Source: Pseudomonas protegens (lineage in GTDB: Bacteria > Pseudomonadota > Gammaproteobacteria > Pseudomonadales > Pseudomonadaceae). From it: DNA of 64,000 bases. The stretch spans positions 3,727,001-3,791,000 of the forward strand of contig NZ_CP031396.1 of the NCBI RefSeq assembly GCF_003363755.1, given 5' to 3'. The notes beneath the pieces were generated by a model. The model was not told where the DNA came from and did not search any database. It worked only from the letters and a program-made list of their open reading frames with translations. Position numbers and translations under genes: made by a program. Positions 1 through 7,896 of this stretch are shown one piece after another. Numbering within the stretch: position 1 is the first letter of the stretch; each line of letters begins with the position of its first letter.

Positions 1-2
1 CG

Positions 3-3000
3 CACAGTCTGCTCAATGAAGGCGGGCAGATATCGGCTCTGGCGGGAGACACGGATATTGTCAGTGGCGATATCCGAAACCTTGGCGGCTCGCTGTTGGC
101 CAAGCAGTTCTTGAGCTTGCGCGGAAACAACCTCGACAACAGCAATAACGGTCGGATAGCTGCCCAGCAAGTGGACTTCGGACTTAGCGGGACGCTGAGC
201 AACCAGCATGGTTTGGTGGAAAGTAGCAGTAGCCTGATCATCGATGCATTGGCCCTGAACAACCAGAACGGCAAACTGCGCTCCCTGGGGACCCAGGGTA
301 CTACCGAGCTCAAGTTCAAGCAGTTGTTGGATAACCAGGGCGGCACGATCGAGACGGTCAATGCCGATCTGATACTGGATATGGCAGATTTTACTAACTC
401 CGCCGGGGCCATCAGGCATTTAGGTAACGGTTCGTTGGGCTTGGCTATAGCGCGCTTCAGCAATGTCGGTGGCAACCTGCTGAGTCAGGGTAGTTTTAAG
501 GTCACAGCAGATAGTTGGAGTAATAGCTCGGCGATTCAAGCAGCCAGTTTTGATATTGACGTAGCGAGTTTTACCCAACTAGCGGGCGGCACTTTAAATG
601 CTGGTAACAGTTTTAACGCCAAGGGCGTGAACTGGAACAATGCCGGGATACTAGCCAGTGATGGCAGCCTCAAGGTGCTGTTGAGTGGTGCTTATACTGG
701 CTCGGGGCAGAGTCAGGTTAGCAGTGTTGGGCAGTTTGATTTCAATGCTGCCAGCATCGATCTGGGCAGCGGCGCACGGTTGAGTGGTGGCACGCTGAGT
801 AATATTGGCAGCAGTGGCGCGTTGACCAACGCCGGGCGTATCACGGGTGCCGGTGATCTGAAGGTGCATGCGGATTTACTGATCAATCGTGGCACCTTAG
901 GGGGCAGCGGTGGGATACAGGTACAGGCAGGTATCTTGAGCAATAACCGGGGTTTGATCTTCAGCGGCCAGGATCTGGCACTTCAGGCTGATGTCTTTAC
1001 TAACTTATATGCTGATGTGTTCAGCCTTGGCGCACTGAACATCAGTGCGCGCGATGGTATTAAACGCAATATCTGGCTAGAGAATATCTCCGGTACTGTG
1101 GAGTCTTCCGGAGACATGTCGCTGCACACTGCAAGCTTGATCAATCGCAAGGATATTTTCAGCACTATCGACGAGCAGGTTTCGGGCTCTATCAGTGTGA
1201 AGTGTTACGACTGCAGCGGTGACCATCATAATGTTGACTATATCGCCACTGAGACCTTCAGAAGTTTGGTTAAGGAGGATTCTACTCAAGGCTTGATTCA
1301 AAGTGGTGCGAACCTGACAGTGGAAGCTGACACTGTGCTCAATCAATACAGTGTTATGGCGGCGGGCAGCGACCTGAAGATCACCGCTGAAACCCTGACC
1401 AATCAGGGCGCTACCTCTGGTGAGACCACTCGGGTTCGCACCTGGAATACTGGGCGTATTACCGACGGTACGGATAATCGCTTCCGGGCAAATTACATCT
1501 ATCCGTATAACGCGCAGGCATTGCCCAAGGTATTGCCGGTCAATGCGTTGAATGCATTCAAACCGGTAGGCGATATCACCGTCGTCAATCCAGGCGCATC
1601 GCTGTCGGCAGCGGTTATCCAGGCAGGCGGCAGCGTCACGATCCAAGCGCTTCAGACTCTGATAAACAGTAGCGTCGTGGAGTTCCAGATACCCATGGCG
1701 GGAGCACAGAAGTCAGCGATTGCTGACTCTGGTCCACGCACTCAGCCTGTGGTCGTGCAGCTCAATCCGCAATTGCCGCCGGACCTTGCTCAGCAGCAGA
1801 TCAATCCGACCGATTTGCCAGGTTTCACCCTGCCCACGGGCGACAATGGCTTATTCCGGGTGGTTGACAGTCAAGACGCAGCAAAGAGCAGCACCGAACA
1901 AGGTCTTGTGAACGTGAAAGGCTCTACTGCGAGCTGGACGGGCCGCTCGCACAAGTATCTGATTGAAACCAACTCTGCACTGACTGACCTCAGGCAATTT
2001 ATGAGCTCGGACTACCTGTTGAGCAACCTCGGTTACGACCCGCAAACCAGTTGGAAGCGTCTCGGCGATGGGCTTTATGAGCAACGTCTTATTCAGCAGG
2101 CACTTATTGCACGCACTGGCCAGCGCTTCATCGCTGGTCAGACCAGCGGTGAAGGTTTGTTCAAATACTTGATGAACAACGCCATTGCCAGCAAACAGCA
2201 GTTGAACTTGTCCTTAGGTGTCAGTCTGACCTCACAGCAAGTTGCGGCCCTGACCCACGATATCGTCTGGATGGAGGATCAGGTGGTCAATGGTGAACAT
2301 GTACTGGTGCCAGTGCTCTACCTTGCTCAGGTTAATAACCGTCTGACCGCTGATGGAGCCTTGATCCAAGGTAAGGACGTGACCCTGATTGCCGGTACCG
2401 ACCTAAGTAATACCGGGACGTTGCGTGCCAGTGAAAGCCTCAAGGTGTCTGCTGGCAAAGACCTGCTCAATGCTCGCTTGATGGAAGCGGGCAAGCAGCT
2501 TGAAGTATTGGCAGGCACAGACTTGATCAATGCCCGGGGTGGCATCCTCAAGGGACAAGATGTAAGCCTCACCAGTTTGACTGGCAACGTTCACAACGAT
2601 CGCAGCATTACTACCGTAATCACCAGCGGCCCTGGTTTCAGTCAGGCCACTTCGGTTGTCGATAACGCTGCTCGCATCGAGTCCGGCAACAACGTGAATA
2701 TCAACGCGGCGAAGGACGTACAAAATATCGGTGGGACCATTAGTGCTTCGGGCAATACGACGATTAGAGCCGGTAAGGATGTAATCATCGCCGCTGCAGA
2801 AGAAAACAACGGCATGGCGCGTCAAGACAAGCGCCACTCCTGGAGCCAGAGTGAAACTGTGCAGCACGCCAGTGAGATCAACAGCGTGGGGGATTTGCTG
2901 ATCGATGCCGCCGATGATTTGTCCGTGGTAGCCAGTCACTTGGACGCTGTTGGCAACATCAACCTGAATGCTGGCAACGATGTGCTACTGACCTCAGCGG

Positions 3001-4685
3001 CTAACGAAGAGGCCAGCGCCTACCGCTACAAACGAGGCGGCAAGAAGGTTCGCCAAGAGGAACAGAACATCAGCCAGCAGGCCTCAACAGTCATTGCTGG
3101 AGGGGACGTCAAGGTGTCTGCGGGAAATGACTTGACCTTGATCTCCAGCAAGGTCGACGCTGGTGATGAGGCCTACCTGGTTGCTGGCGATCAACTGAAC
3201 CTATTGGCCCAGCAAAACGTTGACTACTCACTTTATGACATGAAGAAAAAGGGCTCCTGGGGAGGCAAGAAAACCCGTCGTGATGAAGTTACCGATATGA
3301 CTCATGTCGGCAGTGAAATCTCCAGTGCGGGAGATCTGACCCTCAAGAGTGGTGGTGATCAGGTCTTCCAGGCTGCCTCCCTGAGCAGTGGCAACGACTT
3401 GACCCTCGACAGCGGTGGCGCCATCACTTTTGAAGGGATGAAGGACTTGCATCAGGAGAGTCACGAAAAGAGCAGTTCCAGCCTGGCCTGGACCAGCGCC
3501 AAAGGTAAGGGAAACACCGATGAGACCTTGCGTCAGACGGCGTTGGTAGCTCAAGGCAAGGTAGCGATCAAGGCGTTGGATGGACTGAAGATCGATATCA
3601 ATCACATCGACCAGCGGTCCATCACTCAGAGCATCGACGCGATGGTCAAAGCGGATCCGCAACTGGCCTGGCTCAAGGAGGCAGAGCAGCGTGGGGATGT
3701 GGACTGGCGCAAAGTGCAAGAGATTCATGACAGCTTCAAATACAGCCATTCAAGTCTTGGTCAGGGGGCGATGCTGGCTATTGTCATCGTCGTCGCCGCT
3801 TTTACGGCGGGTGCCGCCAGCGGCGCTATAGGTTCGGCTGCGGGGGCGAGTGCTGGGTCCGGTTCGGCAATGGCCGCTGCGGGAAATGCAGCGATGGTTC
3901 AGGCGGGAACTGCAGTCGGTACTGCGGCGGCGGGGTGGGGTAATGCGATGGTTACTACGGCGTTATCTTCGATGGCGGGCACTGCTGCGGCTAGCACGAT
4001 CAACAACAAGGGCAATTTGGGCAAGGTGGTCAAGGAAGTATTCAGCGAAGACAGTTTGAAGGGATACGCCACCGGAGCTGTGATCGCTGGTTTCGGCGCG
4101 GCCTTTACCAACGAAATGGGGCGGACTTTAAGTGCGGACGGTAATTATGTTTATGGCGATGACTATGCCGGGCGCTTGAAGGCTTATGCAGCCAATACTG
4201 CACTTAAGGGGGCCTTGAGTGGTAAAGACAAAGACACTTGGTTGAGTATTGCAGCGACTGGGGCGTTGATGGAGTTGTATCAGTATTCGGTGGGGCGAGA
4301 GCCGGATGTCAGGCCTGGGGTGGATAGGGAGGGAGGACCTAAATTCTCTGCTTTAGAGGGCGGCTTTGTTCCTCAAGAATTGAAGGACGGCGCTATAAGG
4401 GAAGGTAAGAATATAGGTCTGAATCGAGAGCTAGATTGTGCCAGTTTCTACTCAGTTTGCCATGGTACACCTATAAGTAATGGGCTTAACAAAATTCCTG
4501 GGTTCAATGCATTTGCGACCTTGCACGACACTTGGATGATTAATCTTGAGGCCTTCAAAGACGCACCTATGTCGCTCTTTGAAAATCTCGGGAGTATGCC
4601 GCCTGCTTTAGTTGTTAATTATGGTGCGATTTATGATAAGTATCGGCCTCTGATTGAGGTGGAGAAAAAGCATGATAAAAAATAA
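3..4685 (+). CDS. CdiA-like filamentous hemagglutinin, C-terminal part (5' truncated by window)
   Basis: The frame is open from the window edge, so the N-terminal signal and secretion (TPS) domain lie outside. The visible 1,560 residues are a long beta-helical array of short repeats of the type 'AGxDLxLxSGxD/NAGNDVxL', typical of hemagglutinin repeats in two-partner (type Vb) secreted exoproteins. Near residues 1220-1370 a glycine/alanine-rich hydrophobic segment resembles the pre-toxin DUF637 region of CdiA proteins. The last ~115 residues change character: codon use becomes AT-rich from about 4330, and motifs NKIPGFNAFATLHDTWM and MPPALVVNYGA appear. This looks like the exchangeable C-terminal effector region. 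No VENN motif is seen and I cannot name the toxin activity. The stop overlaps the next gene. A partner cdiB transporter would be expected upstream, outside the window. Confidence 0.85.
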   Translation, partial: HSLLNEGGQISALAGDTDIVSGDIRNLGGSLLAKQFLSLRGNNLDNSNNGRIAAQQVDFGLSGTLSNQHGLVESSSSLIIDALALNNQNGKLRSLGTQGTTELKFKQLLDNQGGTIETVNADLILDMADFTNSAGAIRHLGNGSLGLAIARFSNVGGNLLSQGSFKVTADSWSNSSAIQAASFDIDVASFTQLAGGTLNAGNSFNAKGVNWNNAGILASDGSLKVLLSGAYTGSGQSQVSSVGQFDFNAASIDLGSGARLSGGTLSNIGSSGALTNAGRITGAGDLKVHADLLINRGTLGGSGGIQVQAGILSNNRGLIFSGQDLALQADVFTNLYADVFSLGALNISARDGIKRNIWLENISGTVESSGDMSLHTASLINRKDIFSTIDEQVSGSISVKCYDCSGDHHNVDYIATETFRSLVKEDSTQGLIQSGANLTVEADTVLNQYSVMAAGSDLKITAETLTNQGATSGETTRVRTWNTGRITDGTDNRFRANYIYPYNAQALPKVLPVNALNAFKPVGDITVVNPGASLSAAVIQAGGSVTIQALQTLINSSVVEFQIPMAGAQKSAIADSGPRTQPVVVQLNPQLPPDLAQQQINPTDLPGFTLPTGDNGLFRVVDSQDAAKSSTEQGLVNVKGSTASWTGRSHKYLIETNSALTDLRQFMSSDYLLSNLGYDPQTSWKRLGDGLYEQRLIQQALIARTGQRFIAGQTSGEGLFKYLMNNAIASKQQLNLSLGVSLTSQQVAALTHDIVWMEDQVVNGEHVLVPVLYLAQVNNRLTADGALIQGKDVTLIAGTDLSNTGTLRASESLKVSAGKDLLNARLMEAGKQLEVLAGTDLINARGGILKGQDVSLTSLTGNVHNDRSITTVITSGPGFSQATSVVDNAARIESGNNVNINAAKDVQNIGGTISASGNTTIRAGKDVIIAAAEENNGMARQDKRHSWSQSETVQHASEINSVGDLLIDAADDLSVVASHLDAVGNINLNAGNDVLLTSAANEEASAYRYKRGGKKVRQEEQNISQQASTVIAGGDVKVSAGNDLTLISSKVDAGDEAYLVAGDQLNLLAQQNVDYSLYDMKKKGSWGGKKTRRDEVTDMTHVGSEISSAGDLTLKSGGDQVFQAASLSSGNDLTLDSGGAITFEGMKDLHQESHEKSSSSLAWTSAKGKGNTDETLRQTALVAQGKVAIKALDGLKIDINHIDQRSITQSIDAMVKADPQLAWLKEAEQRGDVDWRKVQEIHDSFKYSHSSLGQGAMLAIVIVVAAFTAGAASGAIGSAAGASAGSGSAMAAAGNAAMVQAGTAVGTAAAGWGNAMVTTALSSMAGTAAASTINNKGNLGKVVKEVFSEDSLKGYATGAVIAGFGAAFTNEMGRTLSADGNYVYGDDYAGRLKAYAANTALKGALSGKDKDTWLSIAATGALMELYQYSVGREPDVRPGVDREGGPKFSALEGGFVPQELKDGAIREGKNIGLNRELDCASFYSVCHGTPISNGLNKIPGFNAFATLHDTWMINLEAFKDAPMSLFENLGSMPPALVVNYGAIYDKYRPLIEVEKKHDKK

Positions 4686-5004
4686 TGTTTTTATCATGGT
4701 ATTGTTTTTTCTTGTGGGTTGTGCTCCTTCATATTCTCATTGGGTCGGAGGAATGAACGCTATGGTTGGTACTAGGTTTGAATCCCATATCTATGCGGAC
4801 TGTAGTCGAGGGTGTGGTGATTCGTATTGGTCGCCGGTAAATAGAAATGAAGTGTTTGATCGTGTGCTCGAAGAAGGAGAAGACAGGCGCTTTTACATAA
4901 CGTGGATAAGAGATTGTCGGTACTCTGTTTTAGTTTCAAAGGATGGAATTATAAAGTCTTGGAGATATGAAAACGCCAATACGAAAAGTTGTTATGTTTT
5001 TTAG
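4672..5004 (+). CDS. Small lipoprotein, candidate immunity protein of the CdiA tail
   Basis: A 110-residue protein whose ATG overlaps the CdiA stop by 14 bases, so translation is probably coupled. It begins MIKNNVFIMVLFFLVGC: a short positive N-terminus, a hydrophobic core and a lipobox (LVGC), so it should be a lipidated envelope protein. The mature part has several Cys residues (DCSRGCGD, RDCRY, SCYVF) that could form disulfides. An upstream in-frame ATG at 4654 lacks signal character, so 4672 is preferred. It has the low GC of the preceding toxin tail. Position directly after cdiA is where the cognate immunity gene sits. Immunity is inferred from position only; I do not recognise the family. 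A lipoprotein would suit a toxin acting at the membrane or in the periplasm. Confidence 0.7.
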   Translation: MIKNNVFIMVLFFLVGCAPSYSHWVGGMNAMVGTRFESHIYADCSRGCGDSYWSPVNRNEVFDRVLEEGEDRRFYITWIRDCRYSVLVSKDGIIKSWRYENANTKSCYVF

Positions 5005-5244
5005 TCTAAAAGCGATAGATAGGGACGAGCAGCTTTGTGGCTGAGGATATTGGCAGTGCTCACTGCAGCAACAAAAGAGGTGGCCATTCAAAGAAACGGG
5101 AGGTTGTGAAGTACAGACGTTGGTATTCAAATTAATCAGATGTGAGATTCTCAGGTGCTGAGACGGCCTTGTTTAGTCTTTTCTGATTCTTCCGGATGTA
5201 GTGTTGGTCCCTATATTCATCTAAAGGTAAGTCACTCTAATTAG

Positions 5245-5789
5245 ACTTGTCATGGCAGGCGAAATGCCCTTTGGTATGGGATTGTAAATCCTGGCGATTT
5301 TTCTAGAACGGTGATTGCGACTGTTTATACCGCTCTGTCAGGTACACCAGAATTAGCCCCTGTTACTCGATCTATTATCGGTGCAACAGACACTCAATTG
5401 AGAATTGAGTTTGGGGTTCATCCATACAAGCCTGAGCAACAATGGACTTTCGGCAAAGAGGCCAAGGGCATTGTTCGACAAGCTCATATTACGTAGAAAA
5501 TGCGTGCGCAAAATCCTACGCTCATCAGCGTGTCCTCGTTTCATATAGTGTTGCGCTTGAATAATGGAAAATCAGAGAGAAATTGTTGCTCCGCAAATGC
5601 AGACGGTTTTGAAGCAAAGAAAAGTCTACCCGATGTTATATCTATCCGATTGTCGCCGGGCAGCTGGACGATTTGTCTATGACCCTTTCTGAGATGTTTG
5701 TGAACACTAAAAAATCGATATTCCTAGCATGCATTTCAAAAGTGATTAATGCCGAAGGAGATGAATGTATTACGGAGCAATATAAGTAA
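5245..5789 (+). pseudogene. AT-rich decayed coding relics behind the cdi locus
   Basis: No intact gene fits here, but protein-like stretches continue across stops and frames. One frame reads WYGIVNPGDFSRTVIATVYTAL onward to HIT before a TAG at about 5494. Further on, a frame beginning MENQREIVAPQMQTVLKQRK continues sensibly only after a +1 shift into IYPIVAGQLDDLSMTLSEMF and ends with a TAA at 5787-5789. The low GC matches the CdiA tail and lipoprotein. The most economical reading is displaced 'orphan' toxin/immunity DNA that has decayed. The original products are not recognised. Confidence 0.3.
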
Positions 5790-5810
5790 GTGACTTCCGC
5801 TCAAGGCAGC

Positions 5811-5839
5811 GGGCGACTCTAAAGTCGCCCTTATTTATT
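5811..5839 (+). terminator. Rho-independent terminator closing the cdi region
   Basis: Perfect 8-bp stem GGGCGACT / AGTCGCCC with a CTAA loop, followed by TTATTTATT. It separates the cdi region from the convergent gene that follows. Confidence 0.85.
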
Positions 5840-5841
5840 GA

Positions 5842-6108
5842 CTAGGTCATTTGCGGCCGTAGGCGCCGTGATGTCACATCCAGCAGATCACAGCCATCGC
5901 GCAGCAGGATGCTGCATACCAGGGTCAGTTCCTGCAAAACCACCGGTTCGCTGCGCAGGGTCTCGGCGGCGAAGTGCTCCAGCAGTTGGGTCGCGGCACG
6001 GATGCGAAAGGCTGCGGCGTCGTGCAGCACGTCGATGGGCGCCTGGGTGTCGATCAGCAGGGAGGGAATCAGGCAGTCGTGGCCGGTGATCGGCATGTAG
6101 CGGTTCAT
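5842..6108 (-). CDS. Small Pseudomonas DUF3077/DUF6124-like protein
   Basis: An 88-residue soluble protein starting MNRYMPITGHDCLIPSLL. The ATG at 6108 has a good ribosome binding site (GAGGTG, 6 bases away). Its layout is a short N-terminus, an 'A-P-I-D-V-L-H-D-A' segment and helices with paired Leu/Ala, ending in RRLRPQMT. This resembles small DUF3077/DUF6124-type proteins that occur in many copies in Pseudomonas genomes; the family assignment is from memory and tentative. It lies behind a ~235-base structured leader and its own promoter, and it is convergent with the cdi region. Longer in-frame starts would run through the leader RNA and are not credible. Function unknown. Confidence 0.6.
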   Translation of the reverse strand: MNRYMPITGHDCLIPSLLIDTQAPIDVLHDAAAFRIRAATQLLEHFAAETLRSEPVVLQELTLVCSILLRDGCDLLDVTSRRLRPQMT

Positions 6109-6340
6109 TGGCACACCTCGTTTGATTGGTAGAAAGCTACCGTTCAATCGTCGCCAAACGAATGGGTGGCAGCTGTACGCAGGTTGGCGAGCCGGAAACG
6201 AGAAACCGGCAGACCCGAAGGTCTCCCGCGCACAGCTGCCATAAAGCAGCGTTGCGGGTGCAAAAGAGCCTGCAAACAAGCAAACAGCTTTCGCATTCGT
6301 TATTCCGGTCGCCAAACCAGGTCGCCATCTGGGCGACGGC
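6109..6340 (-). ncRNA. Structured leader RNA, copy A (three-way junction)
   Basis: Read on the minus strand, the leader of the 5842-6108 gene folds as a closed junction. The outer stem pairs 6167-6176 with 6232-6241 (TGGCAGCTGT / ACAGCTGCCA). Inside are a hairpin at 6211-6224 with a UUCG tetraloop on this strand (AGACC/GGTCT) and a GCCGG/CCGGC hairpin at 6191-6210. A near-identical element at 12.84-13.05 kb keeps all three stems through G-U wobble changes. No Rfam family is recognised; it could be a cis-regulatory leader or a processed small RNA. Confidence 0.6.
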
Positions 6341-6343
6341 CGG

Positions 6344-6373
6344 ACTATAAGCCGCGGGCTTCCAGCGGTGCAA
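6344..6373 (-). promoter_or_regulatory. Sigma-70 type promoter of the leader, copy A
   Basis: On the minus strand a -35 TTGCAC (6368-6373) and a -10 TATAGT (6344-6349) are 18 bases apart. The same hexamers and flanks (GCCTTGCA and TTATAGTCC) are conserved in copy B at 12808-12838. Confidence 0.6.
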
Positions 6374-6496
6374 GGCAAGTGTGACGGCGTCTTTTCCGAG
6401 AACGCTGTAGGGCTTTTTCCGTACACATCCATCCCGCTTACGACTGTATTTCCAGGTGTTTACCCAGACCGCTTTTGGCGAACGGTCGGCTAGCCT

Positions 6497-6516
6497 GTAT
6501 GTACATTTGTAAATAC
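6497..6516 (+). promoter_or_regulatory. Imperfect palindrome, candidate BrnA operator
   Basis: GTATGTACATTTGTAAATAC is a 20-base imperfect palindrome (16 of 20 positions symmetric) ending 10 bases before the brnT ATG. BrnA antitoxins are known to bind DNA and repress their own operon, so this is the natural operator candidate. Confidence 0.45.
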
Positions 6517-6526
6517 GGAATTGCTC

Positions 6527-6805
6527 ATGTACTTTGAATGGGACGAGGCCAAGAACCACGCCAACCTGCTCAAGCACGGCATCGATTTCAACGATGCCGT
6601 GCTGATGTTCCAGCGTCCGGTGCTGTCCTTGCGCGATGAGCGCCTGGACTACGGCGAGGAGCGCTGGGTCAGCCTCGGTTGGATCAGGACCCTGGTGGGC
6701 GTGGTGGTCCATACCGAGCGGCGGGGTCATACGGTGCGCATTATCTCGGCGCGAAAAGCCACTAAACGGGAGGCTAAATATTATGTCCAACGGATCGAAA
6801 ACTGA
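6527..6805 (+). CDS. brnT: BrnT ribonuclease toxin (type II TA)
   Basis: A 92-residue protein starting MYFEWDEAKN, the characteristic BrnT opening, followed by HGIDFNDAVLMF, GEERWVSLGW and the C-terminal RIISARKATKREAKYY. BrnT is a RelE-fold ribonuclease that blocks translation when freed from BrnA. The His/Asp/Arg-rich positions and SARKA motif of the family are present and full length is kept, so the toxin looks functional. The ATG at 6527 is preferred over a TTG two codons upstream. Its 3' end overlaps brnA by 23 bases. Confidence 0.9.
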   Translation: MYFEWDEAKNHANLLKHGIDFNDAVLMFQRPVLSLRDERLDYGEERWVSLGWIRTLVGVVVHTERRGHTVRIISARKATKREAKYYVQRIEN

Positions 6806-7046
6806 CGGATCGAAAACGGATTGGGATCGCCTGGCGAAAGCCGATGACCAGAGCATCGATACGTCAGATATTCCCGAGCTGGATGACGATTTCTTTCGCC
6901 GCGCCGAGGTGCACCTGCCGGGCAAGAAGGCCGTGACCATTCGCCTGGACGCCGATGTGCTGGAGTGGTTCAAGGGCCAGGGCGCGGGTTATCAGACGCG
7001 GATCAACCAACTGCTGCGTCAGTACATGCAGGCCCATCGAGGCTGA
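6783..7046 (+). CDS. brnA: BrnA antitoxin
   Basis: An 87-residue acidic antitoxin overlapping the end of brnT. The N-terminal half (DIPELDDDFFRRAEVHLP) is the toxin-binding part. The C-terminal half (KKAVTIRLDADVLEWFKGQGAGYQTRINQLLRQYM) is a ribbon-helix-helix DNA-binding domain typical of BrnA. It neutralises BrnT and should repress the operon through the palindrome at 6497-6516. The toxin-first gene order is normal for this family. A small tandem duplication of SNGSKTDGSKTD is visible at the N-terminus. Confidence 0.9.
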   Translation: MSNGSKTDGSKTDWDRLAKADDQSIDTSDIPELDDDFFRRAEVHLPGKKAVTIRLDADVLEWFKGQGAGYQTRINQLLRQYMQAHRG

Positions 7047-7247
7047 GGGCCTGCCGCGTCATGTCGGGCGCAGTGTCTGGCCGGCCGTGAACTGTGCTCG
7101 CGATCGCGGTCGGACTCTGAAATATCCATTTACAACTACCCCTGTCCTCAAGCTCAATCTCCCCGCGCCGTGCACGAAGGAGCGCGCTCTTTTGTGCAGG
7201 CTATAGTCCTCTGGCCTCCTGATCTCATCTGCAAAAGGTGCTTTCGT

Positions 7248-7808
7248 ATGTCTCGCTTTGCCTCACGCAATACTTGGCTGGCCGCTGGTGCCGTGCTGCT
7301 GTGCCTGCAGTTTCCCGTGCAGGCCCAGGAGCGTTTTACCCTGAACATCCCTGGGGTCTCGGATGACCGGCTGTTTACCACCGGCAATGCCAGTGATGCC
7401 AAGGGCTGTGGCGGGCACAACAACTCCCCGGCCCTGAACTGGACCGCAGGCCCCACCGGCACCTTGAGCTACGCCATCGTCATGCACGACCCGGACGGCG
7501 CCAAGGGCCAGGGTGTGGATCACTGGGTGCATTACGGCATCAAGTCCAGCACTCGGCAGATTCCAGCCGGAGCGGGCACCAAGCCGACTCTGGAAGGTGT
7601 GGGCGGCCTCAACAGCCGCAACGGTACTTCCTACATGGGCCCATGCCCGCCAGTGGGTGACAGCGCGCACCACTACATCATCCAGATCTACGCCCTGGAT
7701 CTGGCGCCGGATGCCCTGCCTGCCGGGCTGACCCGGGCTCAGTTGCTGGAGAAGATCAACGGCCACGTGTTGCGCAATAGCAGTGTGGTGCGCCGCTACT
7801 CTCGCTGA
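7248..7808 (+). CDS. YbhB/YbcL-type PEBP-like periplasmic protein
   Basis: A 186-residue protein with a clear Sec signal peptide (hydrophobic WLAAGAVLLCLQFPVQAQ, cleavage after AQA). The mature domain carries the phosphatidylethanolamine-binding/Raf-kinase-inhibitor-like signature: NNSPALNW, YAIVMHDPDGAKG, DHWVHYGI and MGPCPPVGDSAHHYIIQIYALD. The bacterial YbhB/YbcL family has this fold with a conserved anion-binding pocket (DPD...H...GP.PP), but its ligand is unsettled. The start at 7248 is the one that gives the signal peptide. It stands alone between brnA and the VWA gene. Confidence 0.85.
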   Translation: MSRFASRNTWLAAGAVLLCLQFPVQAQERFTLNIPGVSDDRLFTTGNASDAKGCGGHNNSPALNWTAGPTGTLSYAIVMHDPDGAKGQGVDHWVHYGIKSSTRQIPAGAGTKPTLEGVGGLNSRNGTSYMGPCPPVGDSAHHYIIQIYALDLAPDALPAGLTRAQLLEKINGHVLRNSSVVRRYSR

Positions 7809-7896
7809 GTGAATTTTTTTCCGTGGCTTAACCCGAATGGCTCAGGGGCTTCGTCTGAAGGGGGGAATGGATCATTTCTTCCCGAGGTCAGCCCCC

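Noticed and set aside
6137..6973. A 278-codon minus-strand frame through brnTA and the leader
   Set aside because: Runs through the promoter and structured RNA and antisense to brnTA; composition not protein-like.
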